Origin: Aquibium sp. ELW1220
GTDB lineage: Bacteria > Pseudomonadota > Alphaproteobacteria > Rhizobiales > Rhizobiaceae
Direction of reading: 5' to 3'
NCBI RefSeq assembly: GCF_030398385.1
Contig: NZ_JAOAOQ010000001.1
Coordinates: 258,441 to 322,440, forward strand
DNA: 64,000 bases
Shown: piece after piece, positions 8,274-16,548 of the stretch
How the letters are laid out: every line of letters begins with the position of its first letter
Numbering within the stretch: the stretch's first letter is position 1
Program-made: the position numbers and the translations under genes
The notes under the pieces: model-generated
Databases searched by the model: none
Seen by the model: the letters and a program-made list of their open reading frames with translations, nothing else
What the model was told of the DNA's origin: nothing

Positions 8274-8573
8274 CGGCGTGTCGGTCTCCCGGTCGAGGCG
8301 CGCGGCTTGCTGGAGAAACGGTCTTCGGTGCTGCGGGGGCTTCGCGCAAGCCCCTTTCCGCCGGTTCGGCCGAGCAGCGCCGCCGGCTTGCGACTGGCCC
8401 AGCGGCGGCCTTCGCTTGGCGCACTTGCCGTTCCGCGCGACTGCCGCCTTGCCCGGGCGAGCAGGAAGCCTAGGGTGGAGACCGGGATCCGGCATCGTCG
8501 CGCCGGCAATGGAACAGGAAGGCATGCAAGGCAGCGCCCTCGAATCGAGCATCTTCGCCCCCGGGGCATCGGC
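8274..8573. other. Intergenic region between btuF-like gene and MFS gene
   Basis: 300 bases between divergent genes. A hairpin GGGGCTT-CGCGC-AAGCCCC followed by TTT lies at 8336-8357 and reads as a terminator on the plus strand, possibly an attenuator in the MFS leader. I see no convincing riboswitch or promoter. Confidence 0.4.
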
Positions 8574-9770
8574 TTGACGGCCATCGCGCCATCGACGCCG
8601 CCCGCTACTCCGGGACACGGGCTGATGATCGCCACGCTCGCCGCCGGCAACTTCGCCATCGGCATGGGTGCCTTCGTCGTCATCGGCGTCCTGTCGCCGC
8701 TCGCTGCCGACCTCGGTCTCTCGAAGACCGGCGCCGGCCTGATCATGACCATCTACGCCGTAGCCTATGCCGTGCTGTCGCCCCTGCTGGTCGCCGCGAG
8801 CGGCCGCCTCGGCCGCCGCACCGTGCTCGCGGTCGGGCTCGCCGTCTTTGCCCTCGCCTCGCTGCTGGCGGTCGTCGCCTGGAACGGGCCGGCGCTTTAC
8901 GCGGCGCGCATCCTCGCCGCCGTCGGCGGCGGCCTGTTCACGCCCGTGGCGGCAAGCGTGGCCTTCTCGGCCAGCGCACCCGAAGCGCGGGGCAGGGCGC
9001 TCGCCCGCGTCTTCCTCGGCATGACGCTCTCCCAGGCGCTGGGGATTCCGCTCGGCAGCTTCGTCGGCTACACATTCGGCTGGCGCGCCGCCTTTGCCAT
9101 CGTCCTGGTGCTGAGCGTCGCTACCCTGGTGCTGGTGCTGCGCACCGTCCCGCGCCGCGTGGCGTTCCAGCCCAACTCCCTGCGCACGCTGGTCGAGGCG
9201 CTGGCCGACTGGCGCAGCCTGATGTCGATCCTCGTGACGGCCACGATCATCTCCGCGCCCTACTTCGTCTACACCTTCATCACCCCGCTGCTCGAAGCGC
9301 GGATGGGTTTCGGGCGCGACGGCGTCGCGCTCGTCCTGCTGGCCTACGGCGCCGGCGCGGTGGCGGGAAGCTGGGCGGCCGGCATCTGGACGGATCGCTT
9401 CGGCCCCCTCGGGACCATCTACGGTGTCCTGGCCGTGCAGGTCGTCCTGATGCCGGTCTTTTCCTTCCTGCCGGTTCCGCTGCCCGTGCTGCTGCTCGTC
9501 ACCTTCCTCTGGGCCATGTTCGGCTGGTCCTTCCTGGTGCCGCAGCAGACCCGCCTCATGCGCCAGGCGCCGCAGCGCCAGGCAGTGGTGCTGTCCCTCA
9601 ACGCCGCCTGCATCTATATCGGCGCCTCGCTGGGCTCGGCCATCGGCGGCGTCGTCGCCGAGAATTTCGGCCTCGACTGGCTTGGAATCGCGGGAATGCT
9701 CGCCGTTCTGCTCGCGACGGTGCATCTTTTCATCTCCGAATCGCTGTTCCGGAACCGTCGCGCGGTCTGA
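8574..9770 (+). CDS. MFS transporter (DHA1-type drug/metabolite efflux)
   Basis: About 398 residues with roughly twelve hydrophobic segments and the MFS loop 2-3 motif (SGRLGRRTVLAVG). A motif-C-like stretch follows in helix 5 (LGMTLSQALGIPLGSFVG), suggesting an antiporter of the AraJ/YdhP-like drug:H+ group. The start is uncertain: TTG at 8574 gives a normal 17-residue cytoplasmic lead before helix 1, while ATG at 8625 begins right at the helix. Neither has a strong ribosome binding site. It is separate from the TetR gene 127 bases downstream; the substrate is unknown. Confidence 0.8.
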   Translation: MTAIAPSTPPATPGHGLMIATLAAGNFAIGMGAFVVIGVLSPLAADLGLSKTGAGLIMTIYAVAYAVLSPLLVAASGRLGRRTVLAVGLAVFALASLLAVVAWNGPALYAARILAAVGGGLFTPVAASVAFSASAPEARGRALARVFLGMTLSQALGIPLGSFVGYTFGWRAAFAIVLVLSVATLVLVLRTVPRRVAFQPNSLRTLVEALADWRSLMSILVTATIISAPYFVYTFITPLLEARMGFGRDGVALVLLAYGAGAVAGSWAAGIWTDRFGPLGTIYGVLAVQVVLMPVFSFLPVPLPVLLLVTFLWAMFGWSFLVPQQTRLMRQAPQRQAVVLSLNAACIYIGASLGSAIGGVVAENFGLDWLGIAGMLAVLLATVHLFISESLFRNRRAV

Positions 9771-9875
9771 AGGCGGCTGCTGCTTCGGCCGCGGTCGACC
9801 GGATGCGGGATCGCGGCGCGGACTGGAGCGTTGCCTCACGTTCGGGCCCCGACCCCGTCTCGCCCGTATTGACGA

Positions 9876-9893
9876 TAATCAAACGAATGATTA
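9876..9893. promoter_or_regulatory. Inverted repeat TAATCA-N6-TGATTA, probable TetR autoregulatory operator
   Basis: A perfect 6-bp inverted repeat overlaps a -10-like GATAAT (9874-9879) and ends four bases before the TetR start codon. TetR-family regulators usually bind such palindromes to repress their own operon. Confidence 0.6.
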
Positions 9894-9897
9894 AATC

Positions 9898-10593
9898 ATG
9901 AAGATGACCACTTCCACCGCCGCTCCCGATACCAGCCGCGACACCAGCGGGGCCGATCAGACGCGCCTCGCCCTGATCCAGGCCGCGCTGAAGCTGTTCG
10001 GCCAGAAGGGCTTCGACGGCACCTCGACGCGCGAGATCGCGACGGCCGCCAAGGCCAATATCGGCTCCATCGCCTATCATTTCGGCGGCAAGGAAGGGCT
10101 ACGCTCCGCCTGCGCCGAACACATTGTCGAGGCGGTGAGCGCCATCGCCGCGCAGGCGATCGGCCCGGCGGCCGGCGCGCTGGCGGGGCCGATGGACCGG
10201 GAGACGGCGCGCGGCATCCTGCATGCCGTCGCCGAGCGCTTCGTCATGACCGTCGTCGGCAACCCGCAGGCCGTCCCCTTCGTCCAGTTCGTGCTGCGCG
10301 AACTGTCCCAGCCCACCACTGCCCTGGAGCGGATCTACGACGGCGTCTTCGAACCCAACCACAAGCGCTTCTGCCTGCTCTGGGAGAAGGCCACCGGCCA
10401 GCCGGCCGCATCCCGGCAGACGATGCTCACCGTGTTCACCATCGTCGGCCAGGTGATGTATTTCCGCATCGCGCGCGAGGCGGTCACGCGGCGGATGGGC
10501 TGGGCCGACATCGGCGCGGCCGAGAGCAAGGCCATCGCCGCGACCGTCTGCGCCAACATCGACGCCATGGTGGCGGCAGCCCGCGAGGAGTGA
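9898..10593 (+). CDS. TetR-family regulator, CecR (YbiH)-like
   Basis: 231 residues. The N-terminal TetR helix-turn-helix is clear (ALKLFGQKGFDGTSTREIATAAKANIGSIAYHFGGKEGL). The C-terminal ligand domain (about 90-225) resembles the CerR/DUF1956 type, including FVQFVLRELSQPT. E. coli CecR controls the ybhGFSR exporter, and the three genes that follow here encode just such an exporter, so local control is likely. The stop is 6 bases before the HlyD gene. There is no clear Shine-Dalgarno; an alternative ATG lies two codons in. Confidence 0.85.
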   Translation: MKMTTSTAAPDTSRDTSGADQTRLALIQAALKLFGQKGFDGTSTREIATAAKANIGSIAYHFGGKEGLRSACAEHIVEAVSAIAAQAIGPAAGALAGPMDRETARGILHAVAERFVMTVVGNPQAVPFVQFVLRELSQPTTALERIYDGVFEPNHKRFCLLWEKATGQPAASRQTMLTVFTIVGQVMYFRIAREAVTRRMGWADIGAAESKAIAATVCANIDAMVAAAREE

Positions 10594-10599
10594 TCGGTC

Positions 10600-11544
10600 A
10601 TGCCATGGTTCTGCGCCCTTCCCTTGGCCGCGCAGCTGTTCGGCGCCTGTGCCGCGTCCGCGCCGCTGGCGGTCGGCTATGTCGAGGGCGAATACGTCAT
10701 GCTGGCGCCGATCGAGGTGGCGCAGGTCAGGGGCTTGGCTATCCGGCGCGGAGACCGGGTCGAGGCTGGAACGGTGATCGCCCGGCTGGAAGACGCCGAC
10801 ACGACCATCGCCGTCACTCAGGCCGAAGCCGCGCTGGCGCAGGCTGAGGCGCAACTGGCCGACCTGCGGCTGGGCAAGCGCCCGGAAGAGGTCGCCGTGC
10901 TCGAAGCCGCCGTGCGCTCCGCCCGCGCAGAGGTCGCCGAAGCCGCCCGCGGCCTTGCCCGCGCCCGCGATCTCTTCGCCCGCGGCATCGCCACGCAGGC
11001 GCAGCTCGACGAGGCCTCCACCGCCGCCGAGGTGGCCGAGGCCGCGCTGGGCCAGGCCGAGGCCAACCTCGCCGTCGCCGGCCTCGCCGCGCGGCCCGAG
11101 GCGATCAGGGCGGCCGAGGGCCAGGCGAGCCAGGCGGAGGCCTCGCTGGAGAATGCGCGCTGGCGGCTGGCGCAACGGGTCATCCATGCGCCGTCGCCCG
11201 GCCGCATCTCCGACGTCATCCGCAATCCCGGCGACATTGCCGGCCCGTCCGCGCCGGTCGTGGCCATGCTGCCCGACGGCGCCGTGAAGCTGAAGGTCTA
11301 CCTGCCGGAGCCGGCCTTCTTTTCCGTCAAGGTGGGCAATCGCCTGTCGGTGCACTGCGACGGCTGCCCGGAGGGACTGACGGCGCGCGTCTCCTGGGTC
11401 TCGCCCGACCCGGAATTCACACCGCCGGTCATCTATTCGCTCGAGACCCGCCAGAAGCTCGTCTACCTCGTCGAGGCGCGCCCGGAGGACGGCGCCGACC
11501 GCCTCCAGCCCGGCCTGATCGTCGACGTGGAGCTCGCGCCTTAG
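10600..11544 (+). CDS. HlyD-family periplasmic adaptor (YbhG-like)
   Basis: 314 residues linking an inner-membrane ABC exporter to the outside. There is a hydrophobic N-terminus (MPWFCALPLAAQLFGACAAS), a split biotinyl-lipoyl-like domain (IRRGDRVEAGTVIARL and RVIHAPSPGRISDV), a long Ala/Glu-rich coiled coil between (residues about 70-185) and a beta-barrel C-terminus. FGAC could be a weak lipobox, but phenylalanine at -3 is unusual. Second gene of the TetR-HlyD-ATPase-permease operon. Confidence 0.85.
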   Translation: MPWFCALPLAAQLFGACAASAPLAVGYVEGEYVMLAPIEVAQVRGLAIRRGDRVEAGTVIARLEDADTTIAVTQAEAALAQAEAQLADLRLGKRPEEVAVLEAAVRSARAEVAEAARGLARARDLFARGIATQAQLDEASTAAEVAEAALGQAEANLAVAGLAARPEAIRAAEGQASQAEASLENARWRLAQRVIHAPSPGRISDVIRNPGDIAGPSAPVVAMLPDGAVKLKVYLPEPAFFSVKVGNRLSVHCDGCPEGLTARVSWVSPDPEFTPPVIYSLETRQKLVYLVEARPEDGADRLQPGLIVDVELAP

Positions 11545-11570
11545 GCGCGGAGCGAGGGGAGGCGGAGCGC

Positions 11571-12488
11571 ATGAACGCCATCGAGGTCTCCGGCCTGGTC
11601 AAGCGCTTCGGCCCGAAGACCGTCGTCGATCATGTCTCGATGACGGTCGCCGAGGGCGAGATCGTCGGCTTCCTCGGCCCCAACGGCTCCGGCAAGACCA
11701 CCACCATCCGCATCATGTGCGGCCTGCTCACCCCCGATGCCGGCGAGGGCCGCGTGCTCGGCCACGACATCCGCACCGAGGGCCTGAGGATCAAGCGGCA
11801 GGTCGGCTACATGACGCAGAAGTTCTCCTTCTACGAGGACCTGACGATCGCCGAGAACCTCGAATTCGTCGCCAGGCTCTACGGCCTGAAGCCCGTGGCC
11901 GGGCATGTCGGCCGCACGCTGGACGAGCTGGGGCTCGCATCGCGCCGCGACCAGCTCGCCGGCACGCTGTCGGGCGGCTGGAAGCAGCGGCTGGCGCTTG
12001 CCGCCTGCATCATGCACCAGCCGAAGCTGCTGCTGCTCGACGAGCCGACGGCCGGCGTCGACCCGAAGGCCCGGCGCGAGTTCTGGGACGAGATCCACCG
12101 GCTGGCGCGCGGCGGGCTCACGGTGCTCGTTTCCACCCATTACATGGACGAGGCCGAGCGCTGCCACCGCATCGCCTACATCTCCTATGGCCGGATGCTG
12201 GCCGCCGGCACGGTGGCCGACGTGGTGCGCGATGCCGGCCTGACCACCTACCTCGTCTCCGGACCCGATCTTCATGCCGTGGCTGAAGCCCTGCGCGGCC
12301 GGCCGGGCGTCGAGCAGGTCGCGCCGTTCGGGGCGATGCTCCACGTCGTGGGCAGGGACGCCGGGGCGCTGCGCGCCACCCTCGACGACATGGTGACCCG
12401 GCATGCGGTGACCGTCGCGCGCGGCGAGACCAGCCTCGAGGACGTCTTCATCCAGTTCATGGCCGGCTCGAAGGACAACATGACATGA
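11571..12488 (+). CDS. ABC exporter ATP-binding protein (YbhF-like, single domain)
   Basis: 305 residues with Walker A (GPNGSGKTTT), Q-loop (YMTQKFSFYEDLT), signature (TLSGGWKQRLALAACIM), Walker B (LLLLDEPTAGVD) and switch histidine (VSTHYMDEAE). The C-terminal extension from residue 220 is typical of ABC-2 exporter ATPases. E. coli YbhF carries two such domains; this one has one, so it should act as a dimer. It overlaps the permease start by four bases (ATGA), indicating translational coupling. Confidence 0.92.
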   Translation: MNAIEVSGLVKRFGPKTVVDHVSMTVAEGEIVGFLGPNGSGKTTTIRIMCGLLTPDAGEGRVLGHDIRTEGLRIKRQVGYMTQKFSFYEDLTIAENLEFVARLYGLKPVAGHVGRTLDELGLASRRDQLAGTLSGGWKQRLALAACIMHQPKLLLLDEPTAGVDPKARREFWDEIHRLARGGLTVLVSTHYMDEAERCHRIAYISYGRMLAAGTVADVVRDAGLTTYLVSGPDLHAVAEALRGRPGVEQVAPFGAMLHVVGRDAGALRATLDDMVTRHAVTVARGETSLEDVFIQFMAGSKDNMT

Positions 12489-13621
12489 ACGCGGTCTTCT
12501 CCTTCGGCCGGCTGGGCGCGCTGCTGATCAAGGAGTTCATCCAGATGCGGCGCGACCGGCTGACCTTCGCCATGATGCTGGGCGTGCCGCTGATGCAGCT
12601 CGTGCTGTTCGGCTACGCCATCAACAACGATCCCAAGAGCCTGCCCGCGGCGCTGGTGGCGACCGGCAACGACCACTACACCCGTGCCATCGTCTCGGCG
12701 CTGCAGACGACCGACTACTACCGCTTCGACCATGTGGCGGGCAGCGCCGCCGAGGCGGAGGCGCTGATGGCGGGCGGCAAGGTCTCCTTCGTGGTCGCCA
12801 TCCCGGCCGACCTCGCCCGCCGCGTCGACCGTGGCGAAAGCCCGCAGATCCTGGTCGAGGCCGACGCCACCGACCCCTCCGCCTCCTCCGGCGCGATCTC
12901 CACCCTCTCCACGCTGGCAAGCCGCGCCCTGCTGCGCGAGCGCGGGCTGGAGCGCCAGGCGGCCGAGAGCGCGAAGGCGAACCTCGAGGTGATCGTCCAC
13001 AGGCGCTACAACCCGGAAGGAATCTCGCAGTACAACATCGTGCCCGGCCTGCTCGGCGTCATCCTGCAGATGACCATGGTGATGATGACCTCGATGGCGC
13101 TCACCCGCGAGACCGAGCGCGGCACCATGGAAAACCTGCTCGCCATGCCGGCGAGCCCGGTGGAGATCATGCTGGGCAAGGTGCTGCCCTTCCTCGTCGT
13201 CGGCTCCGTCCAGGTCACCGTCGTGCTGGTCGCGGCGAAGGGCCTGTTCGGCGTACCCTTCATCGGCTCGATGCCGATGCTGCTCGCCGCCATCCTCGTC
13301 TTCGTCCTGGCGCTGGTGCTGCTCGGCTACACCATCTCCACCGTGGCGCGGACCCAGATGCAGGCCATGCAGCTGACCTTCTTCTTCTTCCTGCCGTCTA
13401 TCCTGCTCTCCGGCTTCATGTTTCCCTATCGCGGCATGCCCGGCTGGGCACAGGCGCTGGGCGAGATCCTGCCGCTCACCCATTTCCTGCGCGTGATCCG
13501 CGCCGTCATGCTGAAGGGCGCCGACTTCGCGGCGATCGCGCCGGAGGTGGCCTGGCTCGCCGGCTTCGTCGTCTTCTTCGGCGGGTTGGCGCTCGCCCGC
13601 TTCCGCCGGACGCTGGACTGA
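12485..13621 (+). CDS. ABC-2 type exporter permease (YbhS/YbhR-like)
   Basis: 378 residues: one N-terminal membrane segment (FAMMLGVPLMQLVLFGYAI), a large extracytoplasmic domain (about 45-170), then five C-terminal segments with the ABC-2 hallmark (ETERGTMENLLAMPASPVEIMLGK) and the loop FPYRGMPGWAQALGEILPLTHFLRV. Only one permease is present, so a homodimer is likely. The substrate is unknown; YbhFSR relatives export cations or drugs. It ends one base from the convergent hydantoinase gene. Confidence 0.9.
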   Translation: MNAVFSFGRLGALLIKEFIQMRRDRLTFAMMLGVPLMQLVLFGYAINNDPKSLPAALVATGNDHYTRAIVSALQTTDYYRFDHVAGSAAEAEALMAGGKVSFVVAIPADLARRVDRGESPQILVEADATDPSASSGAISTLSTLASRALLRERGLERQAAESAKANLEVIVHRRYNPEGISQYNIVPGLLGVILQMTMVMMTSMALTRETERGTMENLLAMPASPVEIMLGKVLPFLVVGSVQVTVVLVAAKGLFGVPFIGSMPMLLAAILVFVLALVLLGYTISTVARTQMQAMQLTFFFFLPSILLSGFMFPYRGMPGWAQALGEILPLTHFLRVIRAVMLKGADFAAIAPEVAWLAGFVVFFGGLALARFRRTLD

Positions 13622-13622
13622 A

Positions 13623-15638
13623 TCAGACGGCGACTCGCGGCCGCCCGCTGGCAGTGGCGATGAGCAGCGCCTCGATGAAGCTGCGGCTGCCCTCCACCGT
13701 CGCCGCCTTGACCTCGCGCTCGATCGTCACCTGCGCGTCCTGCGCGCCGGCCGCTTGCGCCCGCTCGGCAGCCAGCTGCGCGATCTCGGCCTCGGCGGCG
13801 GCCATCGCCGCCTCCTCGGAGAGGAAGTCGCGCATCGCCTCGCCGGCGCTCATCCGGAACAGCCCTTCCTTCGGCTGGCTGACGCGGGCTTCCGCCGTCA
13901 CCCGCACCTGGCCGACCACGGCGCCGAGCGCATTGGCGACGTCGGCGTCGGCCGGCAGCACGCAGCCGTTGCCGACCAGCGGCGGCAGGCCGGCATAGTG
14001 CAGCGCAGCCGAGGCGCCGAGCCCGACCACCGGCCGGTCGAGCGTCACCGCGAGCCCCGCGATGCCCCCCTTGGCGTCCATCGCGCGCTGCACCAGCGGA
14101 TGGGCGACGGTTGCCGCCCCGTCGAGCCCGTCCTCGGCGAAGGCCGTCTCCAAAATGACCTCTGCCGAGCGCCGGGTGAGCGCCGACAGCACGCGCTGCG
14201 CCATCGCCTCGGGCGAGGCGGCGATCGGTTGGCCGCGCCCGTCGCGCCGCCGCGCGAAGAGCTCGGCGCCCATGCGCGCGGTCGCCGCATCCCAGTTCGA
14301 CTGCAGCGCCAGCACATGGGCGGCGTCCGACGGCGTGAAGCCGCAGACATGGACGAGCCCGCGCGCCACCAGACGGTTGAGCGTCGCCACCTGCGCTGTG
14401 GAGGTGAGCAGCCGGTCGAGCGGCTGCGGCTCGGCGGTGATCGTTGCGAACAGCTTCGCCTCGGGCGCCGTCAGCCCCGCCTCCAGATGCGCGGGCACGC
14501 CGGTCCTGAGCGCGAACCGGCCGTCCATGCGGCCGGGATTCGGCGCCCGCAACTGCCGCTCGAGATGGTCGCGCACGCTCGCCCCGTGCCGCACGCCCGC
14601 CAGCGCCAAGGGCACCAGCCGGCGCGGTCCGAGCTTCAGCGCCGGCTCGAGCCCGCCGTCTTCCAGCGAAATTTCCGAATCGCCGCCGAGGCCGAAGGTG
14701 CGCATCGCCACCGCCTCCACCATGGTGCGATAGCCGCCGACGGTCGCGCCCTCGGGGTCGAGCCGGGGCCTGCCCCGGTCGAGCACGGCGACGTCGGTGG
14801 TGGTGCCGCCGATGTCGGAGACGACCGCGTCGTCGAGCCCGGTCATGTGCCGCGCGCCGACGAGGCTCGCGGCCGGACCCGACAGGATCGTCTCGATCGG
14901 CCGCGTCCGGGCGAAGGCGGCCGAGACCAGCGCGCCGTCGCCGCGCACCACCATCAGCGGCGCGCGGATGCCGCGACGGTCGAGGAAGCCCTCGGTCGCC
15001 GCGACCAGCCGGTCGATCATCGAGATCAGGCGGGCGTTGAGCAGCGTCGTCAGCGCCCGCCGCGGCCCGCCGAGCTTCGACGACAGCTCGTGGCTCGTCG
15101 TCACCGGCAGGCCGGTGCGGGCGCGGATCATCTCGCGCGCGGCGATCTCGTGGGCGGGATTGCGGGTCGAGAAATAGGCGGCGACGGCGAAGCCCGACAC
15201 CTCGCCGGCCAGCGCCGGCAGCCGCGCCTCCAGGTCCGAGAGGTCGAGCCGCGCCGCGTTGCCGTGCACGTCGTGGCCGCCGGGGCACTGCACCAGCGGG
15301 TCGCCGCCAAGTGCGGCCGAGAGCCCGTCGCGCGCCAGATCCTCCGGCTTGAAGCCGATCATCACCAGCGCCACGCGGCCGCCCTGGCCCTCCACCAGCG
15401 CATTGGTGGCAAGCGTCGTCGACATGGAGACAAGCTTGATCGCGCCGGGATCGACGGCTGCCTGCGCCAGCACCGCGTCGACCGCGCCCGAAATCCCCTC
15501 GGCGAGATCGTGGCGCGTCGTCAGCGCCTTCGCCTTGGCCACCACGCCCGCCTGTTGCGACCACAGCACCGCGTCGGTGTAGGTGCCGCCGGTGTCGATG
15601 CCGAGGAAGAGCGGGGCCGTCTGCGGGTCGGGTGCCAT
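13623..15638 (-). CDS. Hydantoinase/oxoprolinase family protein, HyuA type
   Basis: 671 residues. The N-terminal Hydant_A_N fold has a phosphate-binding motif (FLGIDTGGTYTDAVLW) and the main hydantoinase A domain has the second motif (VVSDIGGTTTDVAVLDRGRPRL). The family performs ATP-dependent opening of hydantoin or 5-oxoproline-type rings, normally with a HyuB partner. No HyuB gene adjoins, so the substrate is unclear. The ATG at 15638 is chosen because the family motif follows at residue 11; the frame is open for 72 more codons with no similarity. Convergent with the ABC permease. Confidence 0.88.
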   Translation of the reverse strand: MAPDPQTAPLFLGIDTGGTYTDAVLWSQQAGVVAKAKALTTRHDLAEGISGAVDAVLAQAAVDPGAIKLVSMSTTLATNALVEGQGGRVALVMIGFKPEDLARDGLSAALGGDPLVQCPGGHDVHGNAARLDLSDLEARLPALAGEVSGFAVAAYFSTRNPAHEIAAREMIRARTGLPVTTSHELSSKLGGPRRALTTLLNARLISMIDRLVAATEGFLDRRGIRAPLMVVRGDGALVSAAFARTRPIETILSGPAASLVGARHMTGLDDAVVSDIGGTTTDVAVLDRGRPRLDPEGATVGGYRTMVEAVAMRTFGLGGDSEISLEDGGLEPALKLGPRRLVPLALAGVRHGASVRDHLERQLRAPNPGRMDGRFALRTGVPAHLEAGLTAPEAKLFATITAEPQPLDRLLTSTAQVATLNRLVARGLVHVCGFTPSDAAHVLALQSNWDAATARMGAELFARRRDGRGQPIAASPEAMAQRVLSALTRRSAEVILETAFAEDGLDGAATVAHPLVQRAMDAKGGIAGLAVTLDRPVVGLGASAALHYAGLPPLVGNGCVLPADADVANALGAVVGQVRVTAEARVSQPKEGLFRMSAGEAMRDFLSEEAAMAAAEAEIAQLAAERAQAAGAQDAQVTIEREVKAATVEGSRSFIEALLIATASGRPRVAV

Positions 15639-15917
15639 GGATGCCGGGTGGGTTCGGGTACGGATGGATGCGGGACGATTCGGTGGCAGGATGCCGCCCG
15701 CCGGGCGTGCCTCGCCGATCCATAGCGCCTCGTCCGACCCGCGCCAACGGCACGGGCGACACGACCTGCCGCGATTGCGGCGGGCGAGCCTCGAAGGACG
15801 AACGACACCGGCCGCGCGCCGACGCCCTCCGGCCGCAGGTTTGCGGGGAGGCACGGCGGGGCGGCCGGTGGGCAGGGTCTGTGGCGCGGCACGAAGCGGC
15901 CGCGAAGGGGCCGGCGG

Positions 15918-16319
15918 CTATGACGTGTCGGGTTCGCACGGCGCCGCCGCCGGGCGGCCGACGGCGCAGGATTGCCCGCACCGGGCCATCGGCGAGCAGG
16001 CCTGCCGGGCGATGTCGCGGGTGGCAAGCCGCGCCCGGCGCCGCGCCCGCGCCAGATAGGCCCGCAGGATCCGCGCCAGCGTGCGGAAATCGGCGGCGAG
16101 GCGGGTTGCCCGGTCTTCCGACCGCGACGAGGCGATCAGCGCGGGTGCGCCGGACGGCAGGCCGACGAGGTAGTTCCGCGCCACCGCCTCGGCATGCGCG
16201 AGACCCGCGAGCACGGGCAGCGCGATGGCGAGCGGCCGGCCGGCGGCGCGGTCGGCGAGGCCTGCGAGCAGGACGAGCAGCGCCAGGATCTCTTCCAGCA
16301 CCTCCTCCTTCCAGCCCAT
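15918..16319 (-). CDS. Hypothetical protein with one hydrophobic helix
   Basis: 133 residues, not recognised. The start MGWKEEVLEEIL is favoured because GGAGGA lies 11 bases upstream. A hydrophobic helical stretch (ILALLVLLAGLADRAAGRPLAIALPVLAGLA in two pieces, residues 10-42) is followed by an Arg/Ala-rich basic region and a Cys-containing tail. It could be a small membrane-associated protein. Codon use fits the neighbours. It stands alone between hyuA and the palindromic repeat. Confidence 0.5.
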   Translation of the reverse strand: MGWKEEVLEEILALLVLLAGLADRAAGRPLAIALPVLAGLAHAEAVARNYLVGLPSGAPALIASSRSEDRATRLAADFRTLARILRAYLARARRRARLATRDIARQACSPMARCGQSCAVGRPAAAPCEPDTS

Positions 16320-16442
16320 GTCCCGCGTCCTCCGTTGTCGAGGCGCACAGTGTCGCCGCGGCGTCGGAGGGTGTGGATAGATTTTTGCCAAGCGGTTGAT
16401 TTCGTTGGGGGCGGGTGTCGTGGCGCCGGCGCGGGCAGGCGA

Positions 16443-16538
16443 GGAAATGCGGGGACAGTTTACTTAATTCGGCTCGAGGCAGACCGGGAAATGGTGCTGC
16501 ATCCCATCCGAATTAAGTAAACTGTCCCCGCATTTCCT
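16443..16538. repeat. Perfect 30-bp inverted repeat element (REP/MITE-like)
   Basis: Arms 16443-16472 and 16509-16538 are perfect reverse complements, separated by 36 bases. Each arm contains GCGGGGACAGTTTACTT followed by AATTCGG. Elements with GGGGAC ends are often linked to REP-associated tyrosine transposases. The perfect match suggests recent movement or repair. It lies 10 bases from the arsR stop and may also act as a terminator. Confidence 0.85.
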
Positions 16539-16548
16539 TCCGCTTTTG

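Noticed and set aside
8380-8573. Cobalamin riboswitch near the BtuF-like gene
   Set aside because: A GGAAGCC..GGAGACCGG stretch on the plus strand resembles part of the riboswitch, but the B12 box and the conserved core are missing, and it points to the MFS gene rather than the BtuF-like gene. A covariance-model search would settle it.
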